Shown here: piece after piece, positions 1 to 10,700 of the stretch
Numbering within the stretch: the stretch's first letter is position 1
How the letters are laid out: each line of letters begins with the position of its first letter
Source of the DNA: Aquirufa ecclesiirivi
Lineage (GTDB): Bacteria > Bacteroidota > Bacteroidia > Cytophagales > Spirosomataceae
DNA length: 64,000 nucleotides
Assembly: GCF_011250515.1 (NCBI RefSeq)
Contig: NZ_JAANOP010000002.1
Location: forward strand, 310,001 to 374,000
Reading direction: 5' to 3'
The notes under the pieces: generated by a model
The model's input: the letters and a program-made list of their open reading frames with translations, nothing else
Told to the model about the DNA's origin: nothing
Database searches by the model: none
Program-made: the position numbers and the translations under genes

Positions 1-1
1 A

Positions 2-544
2 ACAGCTGAAATTGGTGATAACACAACCATCCGTGAATGTGTCACCATCAATCGAGGTACAGTAGATAAAGATCGTACTGTGGTAGGTAAAAATTGTTTA
101 ATCATGGCTTATGTGCATATCGCTCATGATTGCCAAATAGCTGATCATTGTATTTTGGCCAATGCTGTTCAAATGGCAGGTCATGTCACGGTAGGTGAAT
201 ATGCTATAATTGGTGGTTCTACAGCTATTCATCAATTCGCCAGTATCGGTAAACATGTGATGATTTCAGGGGGCTCACTCGTTCGTAAAGATGTTCCTCC
301 TTATACCAAATCAGGAAGAGAACCTCTTACTTATGCAGGCATCAATTCAGTAGGTTTACGCAGAAGAAATTTTTCAGATGTTCAGATTGCTGATATACAA
401 GAAATCTATCGATATGTTTATCAAAAAGGCCTGAACATACAAACTGCCTTAAGTGAAATCGAAGAACAAATAAGCCCATCTTTAGAAAGAGATGAGATAC
501 TTTCCTTTATTCGTAGCTCCGAACGCGGAATCATGAAAGGATAA
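2..544 (+). CDS. lpxA: UDP-N-acetylglucosamine O-acyltransferase LpxA (3' part)
   Basis: This is the C-terminal 180 residues of LpxA, which moves a 3-hydroxyacyl chain from acyl-ACP to UDP-GlcNAc in the first step of lipid A synthesis in the cytoplasm. The reading frame is open from base 2, so the start lies before the window. Visible are left-handed beta-helix hexapeptide repeats, the IGDNTTIRECVTINRGT segment typical of LpxA, and the catalytic histidine region HIAHDC, followed by the helical C-terminal domain. An ABC ATPase gene follows after 11 bp and may be cotranscribed. In Bacteroidota an lpxC-fabZ fusion usually lies upstream, but that cannot be seen here. Confidence 0.95.
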   Translation, partial: TAEIGDNTTIRECVTINRGTVDKDRTVVGKNCLIMAYVHIAHDCQIADHCILANAVQMAGHVTVGEYAIIGGSTAIHQFASIGKHVMISGGSLVRKDVPPYTKSGREPLTYAGINSVGLRRRNFSDVQIADIQEIYRYVYQKGLNIQTALSEIEEQISPSLERDEILSFIRSSERGIMKG

Positions 545-555
545 CAACTCAATTC

Positions 556-1173
556 ATGAAAATTCTTGCAGCACATGTTGAGAAAAAATTCCGTCAAGAA
601 TGGGTCGTTCGCTCCTTTTCCTATGAATTTAAATCTGGCCAATCCTATGCCTTAACAGGACCCAATGGATCCGGAAAGTCAACCTTACTGCGTATATTAG
701 CCCAATACTCTCTACCTACTAAAGGTAATGTTAACTTCCTTCTAGAAGACCATTCGAGTATAGATTCAGATCAATGTCATTCCTTAGTGGCTTATGCAGC
801 TCCGTATGTTGAATTAATTGAGGAATTTACGTTAGTAGAATTATTGAGCTTCCTGATTCAATTAAAGGCATTACCTGCCCAACTTAGCCTAGAATCCTTT
901 CAAAAATATATTGAATTACAACCTGACAAAAATAAATTCATAAAGAATTATTCGTCAGGCATGCGACAAAAAATCAAGTTGGGAATTGCACTATTAGCCA
1001 ATAAGCCATTTTTGTTTTTCGACGAACCCACGACCAATTTAGATGAAAAAGCTAAAAACTGGTTTTATCAGAAAATCAAGGAACAAAATAACAGCTTGAT
1101 CATTATAGCTTCAAATGAAGCTTCTGAGATTAATTTATGTCAACATCGAATATCGATCCTAGACTTTAAATAA
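556..1173 (+). CDS. ABC transporter ATP-binding protein
   Basis: A 205-residue single-domain ABC ATPase. It has Walker A GPNGSGKS at residues 35-42, a signature YSSGMRQ at 132-138 and Walker B FFDEP at 154-158. The short size and N-terminus look CcmA-like, but no permease lies beside it in the same direction, so the substrate is unknown. It follows lpxA by 11 bp, and its last 15 bp overlap the end of the converging gldF gene. GldA, the ATPase that works with GldF, is longer (about 300 residues), so this is probably not GldA, though pairing with the neighbouring permease cannot be excluded. Confidence 0.85.
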   Translation: MKILAAHVEKKFRQEWVVRSFSYEFKSGQSYALTGPNGSGKSTLLRILAQYSLPTKGNVNFLLEDHSSIDSDQCHSLVAYAAPYVELIEEFTLVELLSFLIQLKALPAQLSLESFQKYIELQPDKNKFIKNYSSGMRQKIKLGIALLANKPFLFFDEPTTNLDEKAKNWFYQKIKEQNNSLIIIASNEASEINLCQHRISILDFK

Positions 1174-1884
1174 ATTCCCTTTCAATCGAAATAAAAGTAG
1201 TCCAACTACCACAAGATTGAATCCTAGAAAATAAGCCACATCAGCTAATCCTAAAACGCCTTTGGATATATTTCGATAGTGGAAATTTAGGCTATATAAG
1301 TCAACATCTAGACTCGCAAAATAGGGAATTAAAGCCAACTCTTGTGGTCCTTGCCAAAATATAAAATTGAATGCTACTCCTAGTACAAAAGCCAATGCTT
1401 GCTTATTCGTTAAAGAAGAAGCCAAGGCACTTAAACACACAAAGGCCAAGCCCAATAAACATATTGAAATATAGCCCCCTAGAATCAATGTTGAATCATA
1501 ATTACCAACTGGACTTCCTAAATTACTCAAAGAGTAAACAAAAAAGAGCGTGGGAACGAGTGAAGTAAGCACTACGGCAAATGTCCCTATAATCTTTCCT
1601 AGAAGTATATCCCAATCTGATAAAGGTAGAGACCGTAGCAAATCATATGTTTTCAAAGCATATTCCTCCGAAAACAAACGCATGCTCAATGCTGGAATAA
1701 AGAACAAGAAAAACCAAGGAGCTAATTCAAAAAAAACACTCAATTCAGCAAAACCAAAGTCCAATACATTTCCTTCAAATACCCAGGTATATAAACCCGT
1801 AAGCATGTAAAATGCTAACATGAGACCTAGGCCAATAAATGAACTGAAAAAGGACTGGTATTCTTTTTGAACTATTGCCCACAT
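1159..1884 (-). CDS. gldF: gliding-motility ABC permease GldF
   Basis: A 241-residue ABC-2 type permease that matches my recollection of GldF in length and in its opening: a short N-terminal stretch, a first membrane helix, then a loop (FEGNVLDFGFAELSVFF) and a second helix ending in the PALSMRLFSEE segment. About six membrane helices are predictable. In the family it acts with GldG and the ATPase GldA in the inner membrane and is needed for gliding in Flavobacterium. It is the last gene of the leftward run, 5 bp after the DUF4199 gene. The usual next gene, gldG, is missing: the ABC ATPase on the other strand lies there instead and overlaps by 15 bp. Confidence 0.8.
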   Translation of the reverse strand: MWAIVQKEYQSFFSSFIGLGLMLAFYMLTGLYTWVFEGNVLDFGFAELSVFFELAPWFFLFFIPALSMRLFSEEYALKTYDLLRSLPLSDWDILLGKIIGTFAVVLTSLVPTLFFVYSLSNLGSPVGNYDSTLILGGYISICLLGLAFVCLSALASSLTNKQALAFVLGVAFNFIFWQGPQELALIPYFASLDVDLYSLNFHYRNISKGVLGLADVAYFLGFNLVVVGLLLFRLKGNLFKV

Positions 1885-1889
1885 ATCAT

Positions 1890-2435
1890 TTACTCAAAAA
1901 ATGGTTTTTCTTTCTTTAAAACAGCAGAAACAATTAAGCCCAATAAAAATAAGAATAATGTAGACATCAGCACGATTAGGACAAATTGAACACCTGGACC
2001 CATCATCATGGAAGACACTTTCATGGCTTCTGAAATTTGACTTTCACTTAATCCCTGCTCCTCCATTTTTTCACGAGCAATATCCATTTGCTTCTGAAGG
2101 ACAGTCGTATCTATAAAATTCAAATAGATATAATTGTAAGCTCCAGCAGCTAAACCCCATATAGCTCCTAGCAAACTAGAAACACCTAGACCTTGGCTAT
2201 ATCCCAAATATCCACCGTTTTGCTCGCGGAACTCTTTCAAGGTCAGAAATAAAACAGAAACATTAATGACTAAAGTAGCCAAAAATGTTATCCAGCCTAA
2301 TGACTCAGAAAATTGATCTTCTAATCCAGTATATTTGGTTAATAAGGTATATAAAAAACTTAAGGTCGCTCCTATTAGGCCCCATTTCAGAGCTAGAAGA
2401 GATGATGAAGGAGTGGTTTCGGTTTGATTTTCCAT
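1890..2435 (-). CDS. DUF4199 family membrane protein
   Basis: A 181-residue protein with four predictable membrane helices, a GGYLGYSQGLGVSSLLG segment after helix 2, and a charged, methionine-rich amphipathic helix (around residues 115-145) before the last helix. This is the layout of DUF4199, a Bacteroidota family of unknown function. It lies 4 bp after the preceding membrane-protein gene and 5 bp before gldF, so the three genes probably share a transcript with the dihydroorotase-like gene. The function is unknown. Confidence 0.8.
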   Translation of the reverse strand: MENQTETTPSSSLLALKWGLIGATLSFLYTLLTKYTGLEDQFSESLGWITFLATLVINVSVLFLTLKEFREQNGGYLGYSQGLGVSSLLGAIWGLAAGAYNYIYLNFIDTTVLQKQMDIAREKMEEQGLSESQISEAMKVSSMMMGPGVQFVLIVLMSTLFLFLLGLIVSAVLKKEKPFFE

Positions 2436-2439
2436 AGAT

Positions 2440-2961
2440 TTAAGAACGTTTATAATATAATGAAATAAGTAGATTGGGTAAAAACGATAAGGCTATTTTT
2501 TGAAAAAAGTCATCTTTGGCAATACTAAAGGCATTAATTTGGGATATACTATTTTTCAATTCCAAAAAATAAGCTTGTCCTTCTTGTTGAACGATAACCT
2601 TTTGATATTGAGCTAGTTCACCTAAGCTTAATCGAATATATTCATTTAATATATCTAAACCAGCACTTGATTGAAAAAACCAATGAAAAAAAGTAAATGT
2701 TAATATACCGACTATAATTACAAAGACATATTGATACACAAACAAATGCAGAAAATGCACGGAATGAGTCGTATTTTGTTTTAAGGTCCTTTGCACCAAA
2801 AACCACTGAAATAATAAGACAATCACATAACTAGGAGCCTTTTTGCCACCAATAGGAATAATGCCATTTTGATGTAATACATAACAATACACCAAAATCA
2901 AGCCCAATACAAGAAAAGCAGATATGACCAACTCTGGCAAGCGTTTGAGGCCTAAGAACAT
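2440..2961 (-). CDS. small membrane protein, possible divergent DUF4199 relative
   Basis: I do not recognise this protein with certainty. From the ATG at 2961 it has 173 residues; the open frame extends to 2988, but that start would overlap the upstream gene by 26 bp, whereas 2961 sits one base after its stop. It has three hydrophobic helices in the first 100 residues, a glutamine-rich amphipathic stretch (LSLGELAQYQKVIVQQEG) and a weak last helix. This layout resembles the DUF4199 gene directly downstream, so an old duplication is possible; that is inference from topology, not from clear sequence identity. Confidence 0.7.
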   Translation of the reverse strand: MFLGLKRLPELVISAFLVLGLILVYCYVLHQNGIIPIGGKKAPSYVIVLLFQWFLVQRTLKQNTTHSVHFLHLFVYQYVFVIIVGILTFTFFHWFFQSSAGLDILNEYIRLSLGELAQYQKVIVQQEGQAYFLELKNSISQINAFSIAKDDFFQKIALSFLPNLLISLYYKRS

Positions 2962-2962
2962 A

Positions 2963-4246
2963 TTAAAATGAGGTATAAATTGAACCATTTAATACCCCAA
3001 CTATCTGATGATCAAAAGTATGATTCAAAAATGCGGAGTTTTTCGATTTGCTTACTATCATGGAAGGTTGATATTCAACTTGCTTTTCAGCGACCAAAAT
3101 ACCCTTAGCCATTTGCCCCTCAACCAATGTCGAAGCATCTATACCCAGTAATTTAGCTGGACCCTGGTGCAACCAAGTATCAACAGATGAAATATTTCTA
3201 TGCTTAGCAGCTTGTAAAAGAGCAGGTAACAAGGTTTCCAAACCAATGATACCGAAACTTGCTTGATCAAATTCAATCTCTTTTAATTCGACTTCAACAG
3301 GATGATGATCAGATACAATAGCATCTACCGTTCCATCTTGTAATCCTTCCCAAAGTGCATCTTGATCCTCTTTTGTTCTAAATGGAGGATTAACCTTTTT
3401 ATTCGTATCAAAATCGAATAAATCTTCCTCCGTAAATATCAATTGATGGATGGCTACATCAGCTGAAACTGCTAGACCTTCTAGCTTTGCCTGCCTAATT
3501 AATTCTACAGATTCTTTACTGGATAAACAGGAAAAATGTAGCCTAAAACCTTCACTCCCATTTCCAAAACTATTGGTTTGAACATACCTCAATAAGTCCA
3601 AATCGCGCTTGATAGACAAGGTTTCCGCTAAAACAGGAATACCTTTTAAACCCATTAAGGTACTTTGTAATCCTTCATGAATTTGTCCATAAAGAGATAG
3701 TCCATCGGTATTGGGTCTGCTAACCAAGGTAACAGGCAAGGTCTGAAGATACTGCAAGCATTTTACCATTAGATCCGTATTCTGTAAAGAACCTGAACCA
3801 TGGCTAAACCAACGAGCACCCGCATAATACAAATCGTATAAATCTGTAAAATTATCCCCTACATTATCTAAGGTCAGCGGAGCTATGGGGAAAAAATTAA
3901 CTTCAGTTGATTGATTGGCAATAAATTGAATGGCTTCGGCTTGCTGAGGTACAGGATTACCTGTAGGCAAAAGCGCTAAATCCAAAACTCCACCTCGCAA
4001 TGCGGCGGATTTCAAGGAATTCCAATCTTCTTTAAATTCTCCTCCAGGTAAAGTATGATGTACACGTAAATCTATGACAGAAGGATGCCAACTCAGATTT
4101 TCACCATCTACCAGTGTATCAGCAGGACTCGAGATTGTTGGTGCTATTTCCTTCCAAAATCCATTTTCAGCCAATAAATCAACTTTCTGTTGATAATAGG
4201 CTGAAGAACTATCTAAAATTAAAACGGACTTAAATAAAATGCGCAT
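2963..4246 (-). CDS. dihydroorotase-family amidohydrolase with altered metal site
   Basis: A 427-residue member of the dihydroorotase/amidohydrolase family. The (beta-alpha)8 domain is visible, with KVNPPFRTKEDQDAL and VDAIVSDHHPVE near the place of the last metal ligand. Dihydroorotase closes the dihydroorotate ring in pyrimidine synthesis, and pyrE is also in this window, far away. The first metal motif, normally DxHxH, reads D-L-R-V-H at residues 59-63, so the first histidine is arginine. The protein may be a non-catalytic or altered homologue; a change at this position also seems to occur in some Bacteroidota PyrC proteins, so activity cannot be judged from this alone. It heads the leftward run to gldF, just after the gcvH terminator. 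Confidence 0.8.
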   Translation of the reverse strand: MRILFKSVLILDSSSAYYQQKVDLLAENGFWKEIAPTISSPADTLVDGENLSWHPSVIDLRVHHTLPGGEFKEDWNSLKSAALRGGVLDLALLPTGNPVPQQAEAIQFIANQSTEVNFFPIAPLTLDNVGDNFTDLYDLYYAGARWFSHGSGSLQNTDLMVKCLQYLQTLPVTLVSRPNTDGLSLYGQIHEGLQSTLMGLKGIPVLAETLSIKRDLDLLRYVQTNSFGNGSEGFRLHFSCLSSKESVELIRQAKLEGLAVSADVAIHQLIFTEEDLFDFDTNKKVNPPFRTKEDQDALWEGLQDGTVDAIVSDHHPVEVELKEIEFDQASFGIIGLETLLPALLQAAKHRNISSVDTWLHQGPAKLLGIDASTLVEGQMAKGILVAEKQVEYQPSMIVSKSKNSAFLNHTFDHQIVGVLNGSIYTSF

Positions 4247-4263
4247 GGCTTTTGGTATAAAAA

Positions 4264-4286
4264 AAAACCCTGAAAATCAGGGTTTT
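4264..4286 (-). terminator. rho-independent terminator after gcvH
   Basis: A 10-bp perfect stem (4264-4273 with 4277-4286) with a 3-nt loop. On the minus strand it is followed by a run of T. It lies 5 bp after the gcvH stop codon and separates gcvH from the dihydroorotase-like gene. Confidence 0.85.
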
Positions 4287-4290
4287 AAAA

Positions 4291-4671
4291 TCAATGTGCA
4301 ACGAATGATTTATAGGTGGCTACATCCATTAATTCGGATAAATCACCAACATTACTTGGTTTTAATTTCACAATCCAACCTTCACCATATGGATCTGAGT
4401 TGATTAATTCTGGGCTATTATTTAAAGCGGTATTAAATTCGATTACTTCTCCTGCAACAGGTAAAAACAAATCAGAAACTGTTTTCACAGCCTCAACAGT
4501 TCCAAATACAGCATCTTTAGCAATATTCTTACCAACTGTTTCCACTTCAACAAAAACGATATCTCCCAACTCACTTTGTGCAAAATCTGTAATTCCTACG
4601 ATAGCCACATCGCCATCTAATCGAATCCACTCGTGTTCTTGGGTATATTTTAATTGTTCTGGAAAATTCAT
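4291..4671 (-). CDS. gcvH: glycine cleavage system H protein
   Basis: GcvH carries the aminomethyl group between the P, T and L proteins of the glycine cleavage system on a lipoyl arm. The 126-residue length is typical. The lipoylation site is Lys63 within [11 protein letters not shown], preceded by the conserved YTQEHEW start and followed by NSDPYGEGW. It lies 75 bp after sprA. The sprA-gcvH order is, as far as I recall, common in Bacteroidota, although the functions are unrelated. No gcvP or gcvT is present in the window. Confidence 0.97.
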   Translation of the reverse strand: MNFPEQLKYTQEHEWIRLDGDVAIVGITDFAQSELGDIVFVEVETVGKNIAKDAVFGTVEAVKTVSDLFLPVAGEVIEFNTALNNSPELINSDPYGEGWIVKLKPSNVGDLSELMDVATYKSFVAH

Positions 4672-4746
4672 ATCTGTATATTTAATTTGTTACGCAAAGG
4701 TCATTAAAGTTATCATTTTTTGCAAATCGAATTTACATCCTTTTTG

Positions 4747-7700
4747 CTATTCAGATAAACTATATCGTATCTGGAATCCTCCTGCCACCGTAGAACGGTA
4801 GAACGAGTTTGAAACCAATGGATTATTCATCATCTTATCGAAGTAAGCCGTGACGGATAATTTATTATTGATGGAATATGTTATCTGAGGTCTAAATTGG
4901 AAATTGATAAATCCTTGGGTTACAATGGTCTCTGCATCCAATTTTCTTTGTAAAGTACGGGTATCTCGAATGGTTAAATTCATATTAAACCTCAAATCAT
5001 TCGGTAAGCGAACAAAAGCTCCATTGATTTTAAATGGTATCAACATATTGGCTCGGGTAAACCCTATGGAAACGGTAAAGTCTTTGTTGGACAATTCCGC
5101 TACCTGAGAATTCGACAAATTCAACCCGACATTACGATCTTGGTTATATTCCAAACGCAAAGAAACTCGACTTTTAGTGATGGCATTAAAACCAATAAGG
5201 GGCGAGAATCTTTCTGAAAAAGAGATTGTACTCATCACATATACCGGAATTAGTGTATTCGTTTTAGGGTCAAAACGGGAAGATAATGGATACAATAAGC
5301 TATTTAGCGTTAGGTTAACATAGTCATTTTCGAATTGACCATATTCCAAAGAAGAAATAAAATTACCCACATTATAGGTGCTAGAATACATGTGCGTAAT
5401 GGTAAATGAACTAAATTTCTTTTTCAACCAAGGCATTAAATTTATACCGTTATAATCCACTTTCCAGTTAGGTAAAGGAATATCATAAAAAGGCGAATAC
5501 TTAACGGTTTGTGCTGAAACTCCAGAATATGCCGCAAAAAAGGACGGAATCAATACATCTTGAGAATTAATATTATAACTGCCATCCGCCGCCTTGGCTC
5601 TATTTAGACGTGCCAATAACACTTCACGGTTACTTCTAAATTCATCAAAAACCAATTGAGGGTCTTTGAAAGCAGTTAAAAAGGATAAAAAGGACATGGA
5701 ATAATTACCCGAACGCAATGGATTTTGACTTACAAACTTACCTCCTACTGCGGTAGGTCTAAAAAACTCTTGATAATTATCTCCTCTGTTATAATTTCCT
5801 TCCAATTGAATTCGTAAATCTTTATTGGGTTCCAATTGAGTGATATAACTAAATTTAGTATTTCGCAATTGAGTAAATGGTACATTTTGAACCGTACTCT
5901 TGGTTAACCAGCCCTCCTGAGCCGCTTTGAAACGAATGGCATCGTCTTGACCACCTGTGACAAAATCCAAACCAGGTGCCGAGGTATTACCATTCAATCC
6001 AAAAAGTCCTGGTTGCTGTAAAAAACCGGGTAATGTCGTGGATTCATTGACTGAATAATTCACCTGAATACCCCTAAGCGTTAAAAATAAACGAGCGAAG
6101 CTTTTTAAGAGCGATTTACTTGGAATGGCAATTTCCTCCTCATCACCAGGGTTTCTAGCCACATTTTTTCCGGTTGCTGCTGGTGTATTAGCCCAACGCA
6201 ATGCTCGAATTCGATTGTATAAAGACACGAAATCGACTTTACCACTAATCGCTCTTTCCCTCGTATTTTTAATAATATTTCCAAAAGGCAAATCCAAGGA
6301 ATCACGAATATTGAATGAATTGGCATAGTAATTATAACCAATACGGTGTGTATAATCAGCATTCATCCAATCTGTCAACGGAAGCTTTTGTAGAGGTAAT
6401 CGCCAAACAATACCAGCCTGCTGATCAAAGTTCTTCGCTCTTCCGAATGACTTAATGTTGTTCATCACCGAATCTCTTTTGGCTTGAGTATCAATATCTC
6501 CGAAGGGTTCATCTATGATGGCATTAACCGTCGTGTTATAATTAAAAATTACACTTTTAGTCAAATTCCAATTCAAGGCGTATTGTCGGTTAAAGAACCA
6601 ATACTTTTCAAATTGAGGTGCAACACCATTGATATTTAATTCTTGATTTCTTAATTGAGTTTTAATGAAACTACGGTCCATTTCTGCCCGAACGGTAAAG
6701 GAACTTGGCTTCCAATTGAAATTAAAATCTTTGATAATATCCAACCATGAAGAACTCGTATTCCATTTATTAAATGGCTCCCAAAATGCACTATTGGTGG
6801 TGAATGAGTACAAGATACTAGCTCGTTGGCTGTACTGATTATATGATTGAATCATCGTACTCGTTCTTAACATCTCCGAATAAGCATAAGAGAAAGTGAA
6901 ATTTGAAAAATCCCACAAATAGGCTCGTTTAGATAAATTACTTTTAACTTTTCGCACATTGGTAAAGTTAAAACCTCGACGCTCTGTATTGTCTTCCACC
7001 AATTTAGCATAACCCGGACCTTTTGTTTCTAAAGCATTAGATAAAAATATATCTGGATCTAAAGGATCAAATTGAGGCGAGATATTGCGTTTATCATAGG
7101 TTATAAAGAATGGAATTCGGAAACCCCAATTGGCAGGTAAGAACTTCTCTAAATTTAAATTAGCGGTAATTCCATATTCGATGTAATTCTCTCGAGAACG
7201 GTCAGATATTTTTGATTGAACTCCTCCAAATCCATAATTCTTGAAACTTCCATTCATCATAATGGTCCCTAAATCAGCTAATTTTAAGCCCAACTTTCCC
7301 ACTGCTGCTTCTCCAGAGGTTTGATCAAAATCAGAAGCTCTCAATTCATTCACCCAAATACAGAAACTTTTAGGGCCATCCGTACTGATATTTCGCATAC
7401 CAATCATCATAGTCATACTAGCACTTTGATCTGGTCGACCCATTACAGTCACTAGATATTGTTTTCCTGATGAACTAGTCATAAGAATAGAGAAACGTTC
7501 ATTCAACGTTTTCCCTTGCTTATCTCGCTCCATTTTGGCCCGTTTTAGCAAGTCAAACTCAATATCAAACTCATTTTCCATGGGCCAAATTTCCAAATCC
7601 AAACTTTGACCTTTTTGAGTTTGAGTTAATCCCACCGATTGAACTTCATAGTAGTTGTCCGTCAAATCTGTACCAATTCTTATAAATGCAGCAACTTTAC

Positions 7701-10700
7701 CATTGATTTGTTCTTGACTCTGCATGGATACAAACATGCGCAGTCGTTTATAATTGATGAAGTCAAAACTGGTATTTTTAAATACCGCACGAGCATCACC
7801 TGGACGTAAATTGTCCACACATAAACTCATCGATTGCTCATTTAAACGAGCATTATTTATAGTTGTGATATCTTGATCTCGTACAAAACCTGGTGGAACT
7901 ACGTAGGGAATCGTATTAGTTCCTTTAGAAGCAGGACCATTTTCCTCAATATTCACAGAGGAAACTTTGAACTTAGCATCATATGGTTCAGGAAGATCCA
8001 CTCCATTTTTCTTGTCCAAATCACCTAAAAACTTACGGTATGAATAGCCTGAAAGCTGTAGTTGAGCAAAACGCAATACCACTGGTTCTTGGAATTGAGT
8101 CAACAACATGCGGAAAAAACGAATGGATTTAAAACTGTTCATTCCGCCCACTGCCGTAGGTTTATCTTTGATTGGAATACGGAATAAATACCAATCAACC
8201 CCATTTTCAGTCACTCGATCCACTATATAGCCTTTACCTACCTCCAACTGACCTGGTTTTAAATCCACTTCATATTTAAAATACGATTCTACTTCGTTCA
8301 CCGTATTATCAGTATTTAAATCTTCCCGATCTGGAACCATGCTATTGGCTTCCGTAAAATTGACATTACTAGGATTAGCTGTTGTAGGAGAGTTATTTTC
8401 AAGCCCCATAAAGTTCTTATAACGCTCAATTAAACTTTCTGTACCGTTAAACTTCTCATTCAAATAATAATCAAAATCGTCTCCTGCTGGATCTTTAACT
8501 AATTTAGTAAGAGCTGTTTGATCCGTAACTTTAGTTCTTACTTGATTTAAATACTCTTTAAAATAAGTTTCCTCTGAAACACTGGTCCCTTCAGAAACCT
8601 GATTGGATAATCCATCCAATCCAACATCTTGCGTAGACCTTCCAGCTTGATTATCAAATGCATTAATAACAAATTGTCTTTTAGGTGCTATACCCCATTG
8701 AGTTACCTCGACATTCTGTGAAGGTCCTGTGGTTATTTTTTCACCTGCTGGAATTCCATTTTCAAAGTTGGAGAATCCATCCGGAATAAAGTCTTCTGAA
8801 ATATCTCCCAAATGAAAAACTAATTTACCTCCTGTTTCATTATTCTTGTTAATAATTCCATCACGTACCTTTCCTTGTTCACCAGCCACAAATGGATTCA
8901 TTAACCAAAATTCAATTTGCTCTACGTTTGCATTATCGAAATCTGTATCTGAATTGATAGCTCGCGTAATGGCACCAAAATTATTCTTTGGATCTCCAGC
9001 CAATAATCCTTTGCTTGTCAAGTCTGTATTGAAATTATAAATTCCTCGCTCTTGAGGAAAATAAGCAACATCTAGCACCCCTAGCGGTAAATTGGTGATA
9101 TTATTAGCAAAGTCTTTATTGGGAAATAATCCCTTGGGAGTTACGACCCTTTCATAGGCATAGGCATTGACTTTATTAGGATCTATACCCGGAACATCTA
9201 AACCAAAGCCTCCTTGACCATAAATACTAGCATCTACATTGTAAGCAGAAATCTTAGCACGTTTAAAATTTGAAGTTAAATCTCTGGGATTACCTGCAAT
9301 AAACTCCTTAGGTGTTGAAGCAGGTTTCCAAAGTGTCGGTTGAGAAGAAAAATTATATACCACACGTGCTGCCTCAAAATCATCAATAAAAGCATTTCCT
9401 TGAACGCGATCATTGACATTAGGAATTAATTTGGCTACCTCTCCTTGAAAATCAATGACCGATGCCTCTTTTGTCGATACAATCGGCAAAGCATCCAAAG
9501 CTCGGGTAAGCGCCATTGATTTACGAAATAAACTGGCATCAAATCCAATCAGCGTATTATTAACGGGCTCATTACCGATAGCCACTCGACGAAAAAACGC
9601 TGGTGGACTTTCACTCATATTTTGAAAAGTCGCTCCTAAGTGAAAATCAGAACCTAAATTATAATCCAATCGAGTACCCAATAAGGTACGTACTTGATTA
9701 GAAAACAAATCAGGCTTCTCGTAACAAATCTTCAACTCTCTACCCGATGAAAAGATGCTTTCATTGATGATTTTCAACCTTCCAGACATCCCTTCTACAA
9801 TGAAATCTGTACCTGAGGTAAGTAATTGCCCACCAGCAGAAACTGTAACTGATTTCGCTTCCACCCCAAATGGCAACATGATATCACTGCCCATGCCTGA
9901 CTGGAATGAACCTTTTAGAAAGAACTTGTTTTTTCCAGCTAATTGTAAAGCATCCGACTGCGTTTTTCGGTATAACTCATCAAAAACGTATTTACTTTCT
10001 AAATTAGATTCCGTTGGACCAAAATTGGATTTTAAATTTCTTCCAAAAGGTTCTAAAACAGGAAAAATGATACGCCCATTTTTGGCATCAATGGTCAATT
10101 CCTCCACAAAGTCAAAATTACCATCAGGTTGTGGGTCTCCCGCAAAGTTCAACTTGTCCAATCCCAATACTTTCACCAAAGGAATATCTTTCAATTTTTC
10201 TCCCTCAATCAAATTGGAATTATCGATACCTGTGGCATCATCCTTATAAACAATGCGTAATTGAAAATTTTGCTTAGCTAAACCATTGGTATTCAATGAA
10301 TAAATATTCTTCATCATCAAATCCCACATGGGATGATACAAATTATTACGGATCGTGGACGACTTTAACATTTTCAACACCAACACCTCATCATCTCTGC
10401 GAGCTTGATAATCCTCAGTCAACTCGCCAACTTTATATTTTCTCCCATTCAAGGTGTATTCATAGGCCACAGCCAAAACTTCATCGTTTCTCAAAGGAGA
10501 AACCAAGGATAAATAACCTAGGGTTGGATGAAATTTAAATTCTCTTTCATTTAAACGCTTGGCACCTTTCAACATATCAAAATCAGTCCCTCTTTGTAAA
10601 TTATAGGCCGACTCCAAACGATAAGAAGCTTGATCCGATTTTCTGATTTCAGCGTCATTGACCAACTTATCATACAAACCATTGTTTTTGTTGTCAACAG

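Noticed and set aside
9755-10249. 164-residue ORF antisense to sprA
   Set aside because: sprA is continuous and well supported across this region; the antisense frame has no recognisable domain, promoter or start context.
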